Shown: positions 42,904-51,790, counted from the stretch's first letter. The stretch is DNA of 64,000 bases from Crocinitomicaceae bacterium (GCA_014762645.1 JABURP010000031.1:1-64000); one strand, 5' to 3'. Notes: generated by a model from the sequence alone, not told the origin. Translations and numbers: made by a program.

Positions 42904-43383
42904 ATGAAAATAGATGAGACTGACCTTCGAATCCTTGATTTTCTCCAGAAAAACGCCAATCTAACCGCTAAGGAACTTTCAGCAAAACTTTCGCTATCCA
43001 GCACGCCTATTTATGAGCGAATTAAAAAGCTTGAGAAATCCGGAGTAATTAGAAAATATGTTGCTTTACTTGACCCAGAGAAGCTCAACAAACAACTTAT
43101 GGTATTCATTAATATTACCATAAAAGAACATCATCATACGAAACGTGAGCAATTTTTAAAATCACTTTTGTCGTTAGAAGAGGTTTCAGAACTTTATCAC
43201 ACCTCCGGAACGCATGATTTTATGGCCAAAGTAAGGTTTGAGAATATAAAAGATTATCGGGACTTTCTTGTGAACAAGATCGCCCCGATAGAAAATATTG
43301 CTGATATCGACTCTCAAATAGTTTTGGATGAAATTAAGTACACTACTGAGGTCAAGTTATCGAATTACATGCCCAATAAATAG
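42904..43383 (+). CDS. Lrp/AsnC-family transcriptional regulator
   Basis: A 159-residue regulator with the AsnC-type helix-turn-helix (DLRILDFLQKNANLTAKELS, then STPIYERIKKLEKSGVIRKY) and a C-terminal RAM ligand-binding domain (VFINITIKEHH; YHTSGTHDFMAKVRF). Lrp proteins usually sense amino acids. It faces the four-gene polyamine operon tail to tail (19-base overlap), and AGTGA half-sites occur in both its own promoter and that operon's promoter, suggesting it controls arginine and polyamine use. Confidence 0.92.
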   Translation: MKIDETDLRILDFLQKNANLTAKELSAKLSLSSTPIYERIKKLEKSGVIRKYVALLDPEKLNKQLMVFINITIKEHHHTKREQFLKSLLSLEEVSELYHTSGTHDFMAKVRFENIKDYRDFLVNKIAPIENIADIDSQIVLDEIKYTTEVKLSNYMPNK

Positions 43384-44336
43384 GCAAAGATTAATGGAGC
43401 AACTATGGTCGCATCAGATTCAATAATGAACTTAGGCGTATCAATATCTAATTTTCCCCAGGTGATTTTTTCGTTAGGAACTGCTCCCGAATACGAGCCG
43501 TAACTTGTTGTCGAATCCGATATTTGACAGAAATACGACCAAAATGGTATTTCTTCCATCTCCATATCCTGATATAACATAGGCACAACACAAATAGGAA
43601 AATCTCCTGCTATCCCCCCACCTATTTGGAAAAACCCAATTCCATTAGCGGAATTATTCACGTAGTAATCTGCCAGGTACGTCATATATTCAATTCCGGA
43701 TTTCATGGTAGAAGCTTTGAGTTCACCTTTCATCACATAGGAGGCAAAAATATTGCCCATAGTACTGTCTTCCCAGCCCGGAACAACAATTGGTAAGTTT
43801 TTTTCTGCTGCGGCGTACATCCAGCTATCCTTAATATCTATTTCGTAATACTGTTCCAAGACACCACTCAATAACATTTTATACATAAACTCATGCGGAA
43901 AATAACGCTCCCCTTTGTCTTCTGCATCTTTCCAAATTTCATAAACATGTGATTGCAACCTTCTGAAAGCCTCTTCTTCCGGGATGCATGTATCTGTCAC
44001 ACGATTCAATCCTTTTTCCAGCAGGTCCCATTCTTCTTTCGGAGTTAAATCTCTGTAGTTCGGAATGCGCTTATAGCTTTTGTGCGCAACAAGGTTCATG
44101 ATATCCTCCTCCAGGTTTGCTCCAGTACAGGAAATAATGTGCACCTTGTCCTGTCTAATCATTTCCGCAAATATTTTCCCTAACTCGGCAGTACTCATAG
44201 CACCTGCCAATGTTACCATCATTTTGGCTCCGTTTTGTAACTGTGTTTCATAAGCCTTTGCTGCATCCACAACTGTAGCTGCATTAAAATGCAAATAGTA
44301 CTTTTCTATAAAAGATGAAACTGCTCCTTTATTCAT
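43365..44336 (-). CDS. Deoxyhypusine-synthase-like protein, probable homospermidine/spermidine synthase
   Basis: A 323-residue member of the deoxyhypusine synthase family, which transfers an aminobutyl group from spermidine or between polyamines using NAD. It has the NAD-binding LAGAMSTAELG, the IISCTGANLEED segment, and the active-site lysine in ITWGKLD (Lys295), with SDATIVAPLIFA at the end. Bacteria lack eIF5A, and bacterial homologues are thought to make homospermidine-type polyamines. Position at the end of an arginine decarboxylase-agmatinase operon supports that role. Overlaps DUF155 by four bases. Confidence 0.88.
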   Translation of the reverse strand: MNKGAVSSFIEKYYLHFNAATVVDAAKAYETQLQNGAKMMVTLAGAMSTAELGKIFAEMIRQDKVHIISCTGANLEEDIMNLVAHKSYKRIPNYRDLTPKEEWDLLEKGLNRVTDTCIPEEEAFRRLQSHVYEIWKDAEDKGERYFPHEFMYKMLLSGVLEQYYEIDIKDSWMYAAAEKNLPIVVPGWEDSTMGNIFASYVMKGELKASTMKSGIEYMTYLADYYVNNSANGIGFFQIGGGIAGDFPICVVPMLYQDMEMEEIPFWSYFCQISDSTTSYGSYSGAVPNEKITWGKLDIDTPKFIIESDATIVAPLIFAYLLGM

Positions 44337-45118
44337 ATTTTTTCAATTATAATTTGTATTACCTCAAGTAGGATCAGCAAAATAATGATCCACTCCAGTA
44401 AACTGCTGTGTTTATGTTGCTGGATACTCAGAAAAGTATCCAGGTTTTCTTTTACGGTTGTTAAATTAAGCTGTATTCCTTCGTGTCTCCTTGAAAACTC
44501 AAGATCTGCGTGCATTTGTGTATCAAGCTCTGTCAATTCTTTATCGTCCCAAATAACATCCGGCGAATCAAAAATATAGAGGTTTTCGGCCATCCGGTTT
44601 TTAAGTACCAGGGTTTGACCTATCAAACGTTTCACCTTCAATGGTGACGCAGATAGTTTTCCTTTTGCCTTTAGGTAGTTGGAGAGTTGCCGTGTAGTTT
44701 CCAGTAAAGATTCCACGCGCGACTGAAAATCATCAAGAGCTACTGTTTGCGCCATATTCAACGCGATTACATGCGCTACGTCAATTGATATATTGGAAAC
44801 GTAAACTTTACCAAAATCTGCTCTTGGCAAAACACCTTCCTGCACGATAATACTGAAGTCGTCACTGGGAAGACTATTTATTTCACTTGAATCATTAATA
44901 AAATGTAACAAAAGATCCTGGCGAAGGCTTTCTTCTACATTTATAAAAACAATACTTCCATAGTTCTTTAAATAGATCCACGAATGCTCAGCCACTTCAA
45001 ACAAAGCAAATTCCTGATCGGTTTTTGAAACGATATAATCCAGATCCTTCTTTGCTTCGTGAATGGAAATGTTCTCTCCCAGATGGTACGCTATAGAATT
45101 TAACTCAAGCATTTTCAA
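44333..45118 (-). CDS. DUF155 (RMD1/RMND1-like) protein with C-terminal membrane anchor
   Basis: A 261-residue protein of the DUF155/RMD1 family, known from mitochondrial and yeast relatives but without a defined reaction. The N-terminal two thirds is soluble, then a helical region (RQLSNYLKAKGKL; NLTTVKENLDTFLSIQQHKHS) leads to one C-terminal membrane helix (LEWIIILLILLEVIQIIIEKI split: LEWIIILLILLEVIQII). It lies inside the polyamine operon, overlapping agmatinase by 14 bases and the deoxyhypusine-synthase-like gene by four, which ties it to that pathway by position only. Confidence 0.82.
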   Translation of the reverse strand: MKMLELNSIAYHLGENISIHEAKKDLDYIVSKTDQEFALFEVAEHSWIYLKNYGSIVFINVEESLRQDLLLHFINDSSEINSLPSDDFSIIVQEGVLPRADFGKVYVSNISIDVAHVIALNMAQTVALDDFQSRVESLLETTRQLSNYLKAKGKLSASPLKVKRLIGQTLVLKNRMAENLYIFDSPDVIWDDKELTELDTQMHADLEFSRRHEGIQLNLTTVKENLDTFLSIQQHKHSSLLEWIIILLILLEVIQIIIEKI

Positions 45119-45956
45119 ATTTGTAAGACAACAACTTATAATAAAGTTTTGCCGCCAGAAAATCAGATGATTTGTCTACTGCATTAGGGCATAACTCTAC
45201 AATATCAAACCCCACTACTTTTTTCTCTCTAAATACCCTTCTCAAATAGTTTATCACCTGATAATAGGTAAGTCCTCCGGGTTCTGGCGTACCGGTTGAA
45301 GGACACTCAGATGGATCAAATACATCCAGGTCTATCGTAATATACACCTTATCTGTCATTTGATCTATTGACCGTTCCATCCAATCTGAGTGATTGTGAA
45401 TCTTATGGGCAAAGTATGTCTTATTCAGATTCATGTGTTCCAGTTCAGATTCGTCCATTGAACGAATTCCAACCTGAATCAGATTTGTCTTTTTGCTCGC
45501 CTCATGAACCGCACAGGCATGGTTACATTTAGACTCTTCATATTCTGGCCGTAAATCGGCATGAGCGTCTAATTGTAATACTGTGAGGTCATTGTAGGTT
45601 TCATAATGCGCACGTATGGCGCCAATAGAAACAGAATGTTCACCGCCGAACATGGTAACAAATTTCTTCGCTGCAATTTGTTCTTTCACCTTTTGGTAAA
45701 CGGCTTCTGTCATTGCTTCCGGTGATTCATTTTCTTTCACAGGGTCCTGCAGACTCACGCCCACCTTATAAGAAAGTTGATTTGTCTCTATATCATAGAG
45801 CTCCATATTTTCAGAAGCATCTAGAAATGCATCAGGGCCTTTATCAGCTCCTTTCTGCCAGGTACTTGTTCCGTCATAAGGAACCGGGATCAATACAACA
45901 CTCGCATTGTTATAATCCGCATATTTATCGGGGATACCCGCGTAATTACGTTTCAT
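45105..45956 (-). CDS. speB: Agmatinase
   Basis: Agmatinase hydrolyses agmatine to putrescine and urea with a two-manganese site. The 283-residue ureohydrolase has metal-binding motifs FGGEHSVS, QLDAHADLRPEY, the His of CNHACAVHEA, and IDLDVFDPSECPSTGTPEPGG. It follows the decarboxylase gene with one base between, providing the second step of the arginine to putrescine route. An arginase or other ureohydrolase is a less likely alternative given the neighbour. Confidence 0.92.
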   Translation of the reverse strand: MKRNYAGIPDKYADYNNASVVLIPVPYDGTSTWQKGADKGPDAFLDASENMELYDIETNQLSYKVGVSLQDPVKENESPEAMTEAVYQKVKEQIAAKKFVTMFGGEHSVSIGAIRAHYETYNDLTVLQLDAHADLRPEYEESKCNHACAVHEASKKTNLIQVGIRSMDESELEHMNLNKTYFAHKIHNHSDWMERSIDQMTDKVYITIDLDVFDPSECPSTGTPEPGGLTYYQVINYLRRVFREKKVVGFDIVELCPNAVDKSSDFLAAKLYYKLLSYKFENA

Positions 45957-45957
45957 T

Positions 45958-47337
45958 TTAATATCCTAATAGTGATAACATTTGTTCTGGTAGTTGTTCC
46001 TGAGAAAACACAGTAACGTTGTGATCCTCATCAATAATCAGGTGTTTTGGTTGTGGAATAAGACAATGGTGAATACCACCATATCCGCCTATACTATCCT
46101 GATAAGCACCTGTGTTGAAAAAACCAATATACAATGGCTTTTCTGCATCATACTCAGGTAAATAGATTGCATTTACATGCTGCTCGGAATTGTAATAGTC
46201 GTCACTATCACATGTTAATCCACCCAAAAGCACACGTTCATATTTGTCGTTCCAACGGTTGATCGGTAACATGACAAAACGCTTATTGATTGCCCATGAA
46301 TCAGGTAATGTTGTGATAAACGAAGAATCGATCATGTTCCATTTTTCACGGTCATTCTGTTTTTTTTGTGACAATACCTGGTAAATAACCCCTCCTGATT
46401 CTCCCACAGTGAATGAGCCAAATTCAGTAAAGATGTTAGGGACATCCACATCACTCTCATCACAAGCCATTTTTATCTGGTTGATGATTTCATCCACCAT
46501 ATATTCGTAATCAAATTCAAAAGCCAGGGAGTTTTTAATTGGGAACCCCCCACCAATATCCAGATGCTCCAGTGTACGACATACTTTTTTAAGTTCACAG
46601 TAAACCTTCAAACATTTCGTTAATTCGTTCCAGTAATAAGCTGAATCGGTGATTCCGGTATTGATAAAAAAGTGAAGCATTTTCAGCTCACAGTTCGGAT
46701 TATCTTTTATTTGCTCCTTGTAAAATTTTACGATTGACTTATATCCAATTCCTAATCTACTGGTGTAGAAAGGAAACTTAGGGTCCTCTTCTGAAGCAAT
46801 ACGAATACCTACTTTTATTTTCTTCTTGGTTTTAGCCTGAATTTTAGATAACTCTGAAACACTGTCAATAATAACGATAACATTCTCAAATCCCTGATCG
46901 AGCAGAGAAACGATATTATTGATGTATCTGTCATCCTTATACCCGTTACAAAGGACATAATGTTTTTTATCCATCTTGCCTTTTTCAAAGAGCTTTTGTA
47001 TGATACTGATGTCATAGGAAGAAGAAGTCTCCAGATGAACATTGTTTTTTAACGCTTCCTCAATTACGTAAGCAAAATGTGATGATTTTGTGCAGTAGCA
47101 GTAATGATAATCACCTTTGTAATTATGATGCTGAATGGCCTTATCAAACCAGGTTTTTGCCCGTTCAATATTTGAACCAATTTGCGGTAAATAAGTAAAC
47201 TTGAACGGCGTTCCGTATTCTTTGATCAACTGCATCAAGTCGAGATCATGAAAGAGCAGATGATCGTCCTTCAATTTGAATTCTTCCTGAGGAAATTCAA
47301 ATGTTTGGTATACCAAATCTTTGTAACGTGTTTGCAT
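45958..47337 (-). CDS. speA: Arginine decarboxylase (PLP fold III)
   Basis: A 459-residue fold-III PLP decarboxylase of the short Bacteroidota arginine decarboxylase type. It has the PLP lysine in YCYCTKSSHFAYV (about residue 85), the HFFINTG and LDIGGGFP motifs, a FTEFGSFTVGESGG phosphate-binding segment and the active-site cysteine in LGGLTCDSDDYY. It makes agmatine from arginine. Its agmatinase partner follows immediately. The promoter region upstream holds several AGTGA half-sites. Confidence 0.88.
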   Translation of the reverse strand: MQTRYKDLVYQTFEFPQEEFKLKDDHLLFHDLDLMQLIKEYGTPFKFTYLPQIGSNIERAKTWFDKAIQHHNYKGDYHYCYCTKSSHFAYVIEEALKNNVHLETSSSYDISIIQKLFEKGKMDKKHYVLCNGYKDDRYINNIVSLLDQGFENVIVIIDSVSELSKIQAKTKKKIKVGIRIASEEDPKFPFYTSRLGIGYKSIVKFYKEQIKDNPNCELKMLHFFINTGITDSAYYWNELTKCLKVYCELKKVCRTLEHLDIGGGFPIKNSLAFEFDYEYMVDEIINQIKMACDESDVDVPNIFTEFGSFTVGESGGVIYQVLSQKKQNDREKWNMIDSSFITTLPDSWAINKRFVMLPINRWNDKYERVLLGGLTCDSDDYYNSEQHVNAIYLPEYDAEKPLYIGFFNTGAYQDSIGGYGGIHHCLIPQPKHLIIDEDHNVTVFSQEQLPEQMLSLLGY

Positions 47338-47456
47338 TGTTTCTAAATGGTGTTGTCAAATTTTGCAGCAAATGTATGGCAATAGAAAATGAAAAGTTAA
47401 TTTTCAATGAAAATCGGCTTATTTAAGTAAAGATTATACATTTCTGCTTTATTATA

Positions 47457-47525
47457 AGTGAATTTCACTAATATCAATTGATATTTTGATATAATACAGT
47501 GAAATTTTCGTTAAAAAATAGTGAA
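47457..47525. promoter_or_regulatory. Cluster of palindromes and AGTGAA half-sites before the polyamine operon
   Basis: The 191-base gap before speA contains AGTGAATTTCACT, a 13-base palindrome (47457-47469), ATATCAATTGATAT, a perfect 14-base palindrome (47471-47484), and further AGTGAA copies at 47498 and 47520. The TTCACTA-TAT pattern also occurs before the Lrp-type gene. Multiple phased half-sites are typical for Lrp-family regulators, so this is a candidate operator region for that protein. Confidence 0.55.
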
Positions 47526-47528
47526 TGA

Positions 47529-48605
47529 TTAGTGCACGACCTTTTTTTCGATATAATCGGAGTTCAAAAGCCTTAGTGCGCCCATGTATTTGAGGTCAAA
47601 TGTGACAAAATCTCCAACATGATATTCACTTTGCGCGTCACCGAGATCCATGACGAGCATATCCGAACTGCCGCCAATCAATTCCAAACGGTTATCTTTT
47701 GGTAGCAGAAAATCTGTATTGGACACATCCAGCACACCGATATCCAGTAAGGCCCGGTAGGATGATTCTCCATAATCTTCTTCTGTGAACTGTGCTTGCT
47801 CGCCAGATGGGTTTTGCCCGAGATAACCGACCGGCACCTTCGGTTTTTCAGTAATTTCTATGATTTGAGAATAGAGTGTAAAAACACTTCCACCCATTCC
47901 GTCAATTGTCTTCTCTGTCCAAAGGTCATTGCCAAAAAATAAGGTTTCACCTATTCTGAAATGGTTAACACCAATCGGAACCTGTTTTTTAAATAACAAT
48001 GGGAGTACAACAGAAGTTCCTCCTGTGAGCCAGGGAATTGAACGCCCAAATTTTGTTTCTATCAATTGTTCATACAGACAAAGTTGAATCAACTTATCCT
48101 CAGATGGGTATACACCACTCACACAATTGAGGTTGGTTCCTAGTCCTGTAACTTTGATGTTTGGCAATTTAAATACCGATTCATAAAAATCAATCAGTTC
48201 ATCTCCCATCACCCCTTCACGTAAATCCCCAAGTTCGATCATGATTATGATCTTATGCATTTTACCCTGACGCCCGGCTTCTTCAGATATCCATTTAATG
48301 GTCTCAAATTCTGTATTGAAACTTGCGTCCGCATAGCGCACAACATCCTCAATATGATCTTTAGCCGGTGGTTTGATGTAAACGGTATCAATTTCTGGCG
48401 CCAGGTCTTTGATAATTTGGAGATTACTAATTCGAGCATCACAGATTTCCGTAATACCCAAGTCCAAAATTTCTTTGATATAGATTTCAGTTCCACAAAG
48501 GATTTTGGATACAATCGCCCATTCTCTGCCTTCTTGCTTAAAGAGGTTATCAAGATAATCGTAGTTCTGTTTCAACTTTGTTCTATCAAGTTCTATATAG
48601 GCCAT
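47529..48605 (-). CDS. Alanine/ornithine racemase-family PLP enzyme
   Basis: A 358-residue fold-III PLP enzyme of the alanine/ornithine racemase (Orr-like) family. It has the PLP lysine in AIVSKILCG (Lys34), the IELGDLREGV segment, GTNLNCVSGV, and the phosphate-binding GGTSVVLPL and NHFRIGETLFFG motifs. Members racemise ornithine or related amino acids. It is the last gene of a five-gene operon that also encodes a standard alanine racemase one base upstream. The substrate is not evident from sequence. Confidence 0.88.
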   Translation of the reverse strand: MAYIELDRTKLKQNYDYLDNLFKQEGREWAIVSKILCGTEIYIKEILDLGITEICDARISNLQIIKDLAPEIDTVYIKPPAKDHIEDVVRYADASFNTEFETIKWISEEAGRQGKMHKIIIMIELGDLREGVMGDELIDFYESVFKLPNIKVTGLGTNLNCVSGVYPSEDKLIQLCLYEQLIETKFGRSIPWLTGGTSVVLPLLFKKQVPIGVNHFRIGETLFFGNDLWTEKTIDGMGGSVFTLYSQIIEITEKPKVPVGYLGQNPSGEQAQFTEEDYGESSYRALLDIGVLDVSNTDFLLPKDNRLELIGGSSDMLVMDLGDAQSEYHVGDFVTFDLKYMGALRLLNSDYIEKKVVH

Positions 48606-48606
48606 T

Positions 48607-49758
48607 TTAGTTCGTTATTATTCGGGGGATATCATTGGGTAATCTCGTGAGTAATTCATAATTGAGCTGAGAACTAAAATCACTGAAGGAAGCTACTGAA
48701 ACTGATTGATCTTCTTGATCTCCAATCATAACAACTTCATCTCCTTCCTGTATCTCATCCACATTAGAAATATCCACCACGAAAAGGTTCATATTAACAA
48801 TACTAATCACATCTAATCGGTGCCCTGCAATCAATACTTTTCCCTGATTACTTAAAGATCGGGCAAATCCATCTGCATAACCAACCGGTACGGTTGCAAT
48901 TCGCATGTCTTGTTCTGCCAGTAATGATGATCCATACCCAATGTACTCTCCCATTTTTACATACTTGGTTGACATTACTTTACTTTTCCAGGACAAAACT
49001 GGTTTTAACGGGTCTTCTATGATGTTTTCCCTGACCACATAGGCCATCTTCACTTCCTTGCTGGGCCAAAGTCCGTACTGCATAATACCTATCCTCACCA
49101 TATCCTTAATGGTAGCGGGATAATTCATCATGGCAGCAGAACATGCTAAATGACTCTTTCCGAAACCAATATCCTCCTCCTTAAATGATCGGAGGTATTG
49201 ATTAAAACGGGTCATTTGCTGTTTAATTCGGTAATAGTTGGCAATGTTTTCTGCACCTGCAAGATGACTACAAACGCCCTTAATTTCCAATTGTTGGTGA
49301 TTTTGTTCAATGAATTGGAAGACTTTTTTGAGTTCCTTGGTGTCAAATCCCGTTCGGTTTAAACCCGTTTCTACTTCAATATGAATCTTTACTTTTTTGT
49401 TCAGTTTAGAAGCCGCCAGGGTAGCATTGGATAAACGTAGCAGATCAAACATATAGATTTCCACGTCATTTTCAATGGCCCATTCCAGTTGGTCATCATC
49501 AATATAACCCATGATAACCACACGGTCCAATTCAAGACCTATATCCACTATTTTCTTGGCTTCATAAGCTGAAAAAACGGCAAAACTTTTTACGCCACAA
49601 GCGGCCACAGCCGGAACAAAATTTTCGATACCATGACCATAAGCATTGCCTTTGACAACCGAAACGAGTTCACATTTATCTCCCAGCATGGATTGAATAA
49701 AGTTGAGGTTATTCTTCAGTGCAGGAATATTGATCTCGATATACGAATTATCAATCAT
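48607..49758 (-). CDS. alr: Alanine racemase
   Basis: A 383-residue alanine racemase with the PLP lysine in SVVKGNAYGHG (Lys36), HIEVETGLNRTGFD, RIGIMQYGLWPS, and the catalytic tyrosine loop near IGYGSSLLAEQ and VGYADGF. It could supply D-alanine for peptidoglycan, but its place in an operon with a second racemase, an M20 hydrolase and an acetyltransferase suggests a catabolic or specialised role. It overlaps the M20 gene by eight bases. Whether another alr exists elsewhere cannot be told. Confidence 0.9.
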   Translation of the reverse strand: MIDNSYIEINIPALKNNLNFIQSMLGDKCELVSVVKGNAYGHGIENFVPAVAACGVKSFAVFSAYEAKKIVDIGLELDRVVIMGYIDDDQLEWAIENDVEIYMFDLLRLSNATLAASKLNKKVKIHIEVETGLNRTGFDTKELKKVFQFIEQNHQQLEIKGVCSHLAGAENIANYYRIKQQMTRFNQYLRSFKEEDIGFGKSHLACSAAMMNYPATIKDMVRIGIMQYGLWPSKEVKMAYVVRENIIEDPLKPVLSWKSKVMSTKYVKMGEYIGYGSSLLAEQDMRIATVPVGYADGFARSLSNQGKVLIAGHRLDVISIVNMNLFVVDISNVDEIQEGDEVVMIGDQEDQSVSVASFSDFSSQLNYELLTRLPNDIPRIITN

Positions 49759-50890
49759 GTATAATTTCAGTTAGGATAGTGTAAAAAAGCTCGCTTCCAG
49801 TTTCAATAAGGTTATCCGGAAAATCATAATCAGGGTTGTGTAAAGCTGGTGTATCCACACCTGCACCAAGGCCAAACATTACTCCTTTTGCGCTTTGGGT
49901 AAATAAGCCGTAATCTTCTCCCCAACTGAAGGGTTCATTTTTTGCAATTAGATCATAATTCAGCTTCTCTGCTGCCGAACGGACAGCATCCGTAGCTGAA
50001 AGATCATTGACTATGGATTGAAATTCATCAAACCATTCGAATTCACAATTAATTCCGGCTTTTTCACACTTTGCTTCAACATGTGCTTCAAACCATCCTT
50101 TAAAATACTCCAATCTTTCCTGGCTCCATGCACGAAACGTAAGTCCTAGCATACCTTCACCTGCAGATGTACCATAGGAGTGTTTTCCCACTTGAACTTC
50201 AACAGCCGCAACCACAACCATATCTTCAGAAGTCCGGTCAAAATTTGCCTGATCACGCACTTCTGGTAGTAATTCAGCAATAGTATATGCGGGATTTATT
50301 CCGTTTTCCGGTTCGGCTGCATGTGAAGTTTTTCCATGCAAATAGGTTTTGACAGATATTACCGCAGGAGTAAATTCATCATATTTCACGACAACACTTG
50401 ACTCTGGAAATCCCGGAACATTGTGTAATGCAAAATAATAATCCGGTTGATTAGCTTTCAGGAATTTAGAATGTTCTAGCATTGCTTTGGCTCCAACGCC
50501 ATTTTCCTCGGCAGGTTGGAAGATTAGTGTGACCCTACAGTTTTCCGGAAACTGCTGTTTTAACCGATCTGCAAGGCGTAAAACAATTGCCATGTGTCCG
50601 TCATGACCACACTTATGACCAACACCGTCATTTACTGACCGGTATTCAAAATCATTAACTTCCTGAATAGGTAAAGCGTCCAATTCACACCTAAACGCAA
50701 CATGACATTTTGCTTCGCCATTTTCCTGCGAATAAATAAGGCCATTTTCCTGGACTACTTCGAGTTCAGCATCAGGCCAAATCTCTTTCATTCGCTCCCG
50801 GATATAGTTAGATGTAGACACTTCATTTTCGGATACCTCTGGATGTTGATGGAGGTATCTGCGCATCTCAATAAAATCATCAGTATTCAT
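49751..50890 (-). CDS. M20-family amidohydrolase (N-acyl-amino acid hydrolase-like)
   Basis: A 379-residue metallopeptidase-fold hydrolase of the M20D/aminoacylase-like group. Metal-binding residues are in HKCGHDGH (about 92-99), FQPAEENG (about 129-136) and the C-terminal LHNPDYDFPD, with the lid histidine in GKTSHAAEPENG. Such enzymes cleave N-acyl or N-carbamoyl amino acids and some peptides. In this operon it could release a free amino acid that the racemases interconvert, possibly one acylated by the GNAT. Two bases separate it from the GNAT gene. Confidence 0.88.
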   Translation of the reverse strand: MNTDDFIEMRRYLHQHPEVSENEVSTSNYIRERMKEIWPDAELEVVQENGLIYSQENGEAKCHVAFRCELDALPIQEVNDFEYRSVNDGVGHKCGHDGHMAIVLRLADRLKQQFPENCRVTLIFQPAEENGVGAKAMLEHSKFLKANQPDYYFALHNVPGFPESSVVVKYDEFTPAVISVKTYLHGKTSHAAEPENGINPAYTIAELLPEVRDQANFDRTSEDMVVVAAVEVQVGKHSYGTSAGEGMLGLTFRAWSQERLEYFKGWFEAHVEAKCEKAGINCEFEWFDEFQSIVNDLSATDAVRSAAEKLNYDLIAKNEPFSWGEDYGLFTQSAKGVMFGLGAGVDTPALHNPDYDFPDNLIETGSELFYTILTEIIHD

Positions 50891-50892
50891 AG

Positions 50893-51333
50893 CTATCTTT
50901 TCAATCTCATTTCAAGATAAGGATTTGTGAATCCCAATTTTTCGTAAAGAAACCTTGCCGGGTTTTCCTTTTCTACATGAAGTGCAATATCTCCTTTACA
51001 CATCTTGATAGCGTGTTCCATGATACGCTTGCCAAGACCCTGACCGCGTTTTTGTCGGTGAACAGCTATATACACGAGAATATTTTCCGGAATGTATCCG
51101 CTCATGCCTGTTTCATTGATCACTACACAAGCGACAATGTTGTCATCTTCATGACCCACCATGACAAATCCACTACCCGAAGAATTTTCATTTAACGCAT
51201 AGTCAAGTGCGTTAAGGATATCCTGCTTGGCATCACCAAACTCATCCAGATGTTTGTAAAGAAAATCTGCTATTCTATCATTCGTAAAAATGGGATGTAA
51301 ACCCGATAACTGATTGATAAATGTAAACTGCAT
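50893..51333 (-). CDS. GNAT-family N-acetyltransferase
   Basis: A 146-residue GNAT. The acetyl-CoA site is VYIAVHRQKRGQGLGKRIMEHA (positions about 88-109; Q/RxxGxG/A loop RGQGLG), followed by ALHVEKENPARFLYEKLGF. It lacks features of ribosomal-protein acetylases, so a small molecule such as an amino acid is a reasonable target. It lies between the nuclease-like gene (six bases) and the M20 hydrolase (two bases). Substrate unknown. Confidence 0.85.
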   Translation of the reverse strand: MQFTFINQLSGLHPIFTNDRIADFLYKHLDEFGDAKQDILNALDYALNENSSGSGFVMVGHEDDNIVACVVINETGMSGYIPENILVYIAVHRQKRGQGLGKRIMEHAIKMCKGDIALHVEKENPARFLYEKLGFTNPYLEMRLKR

Positions 51334-51339
51334 AAATAT

Positions 51340-51696
51340 TTAAACGGTAATAAGCTCTGCTGATAATTGTTTCTGTTCAATAATCTCCTCACATTTTTTT
51401 CTATCTTTTTCAGGAACCACAACGTACAACCTGCCGCCGTGTTTTCTTGCTTCTAATCCAAATAAAATCCATTTCGCAATCAAATCCTTAATGTTGGATT
51501 TTACCACTTTGTTTTCTACAGAAAACAAGTCTCTCCTGTCTTCGTATAATGCAACAAGATCCGGTGTAAAAGTTTTGCGGTTTCCATTAAACCCCAGCGA
51601 GCGCGGCTTCTGCTTTCCATAGCCACCTACCCGCAGTTCTTTTACGCCCTTTTTCTCCTCTTTCTTTATTAAATTCTTAATTATATCTGATTTCAT
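51340..51696 (-). CDS. PD-(D/E)XK-like hypothetical protein
   Basis: A 118-residue basic protein counted from the ATG at 51696; a TTG nine bases further out is less likely. It contains a candidate restriction-endonuclease-like core: TPDLVALY with Asp46, then LFSVENKVV with Glu61 and Lys63, followed by a helix and a strand GRLYVVVPEKD. That matches PD-x(14)-ExK. No known family was recognised. It heads the racemase-M20-GNAT operon, with a palindrome at its transcription start. A nuclease role is unproven; a DNA-binding relative of the fold acting as regulator is possible. Confidence 0.55.
   Translation of the reverse strand: MKSDIIKNLIKKEEKKGVKELRVGGYGKQKPRSLGFNGNRKTFTPDLVALYEDRRDLFSVENKVVKSNIKDLIAKWILFGLEARKHGGRLYVVVPEKDRKKCEEIIEQKQLSAELITV
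51509..51528. promoter_or_regulatory. Inverted repeat inside the PD-(D/E)XK-like gene
   Basis: TTGTTTTCT-AC-AGAAAACAA has nine-base arms and a two-base spacer. Its reverse complement shares the core TTTCTGTAGAAA with the palindrome over the gene's own transcription start about 200 bases away. It could be a second operator for looping, or chance, since it also encodes the LFSVEN part of the proposed motif. Confidence 0.4.
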
Positions 51697-51709
51697 TATT
51701 TTCAATTTA

Positions 51710-51723
51710 GTTTCTGTAGAAAC
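51710..51723. promoter_or_regulatory. Perfect-arm palindrome over the transcription start
   Basis: GTTTCT-GT-AGAAAC has six-base arms. It abuts the -7 element TATATTTG and covers the expected start of transcription, the typical place for a repressor site. It is 14 bases upstream of the ATG at 51696. Confidence 0.6.
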
Positions 51724-51730
51724 AAATATA
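51723..51730 (-). promoter_or_regulatory. -7 promoter element of the racemase operon
   Basis: The minus strand reads TATATTTG, a perfect TAnnTTTG, 27 bases before the ATG at 51696. Further upstream, GGTCA-AC-TGACC (51739-51750 region) is another small inverted repeat. Confidence 0.6.
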
Positions 51731-51790
51731 CAAAAATAAGGTCAACTGACCCTTAGAAACGGCTAGAAATATGGGTTTTTTAACGAATTT

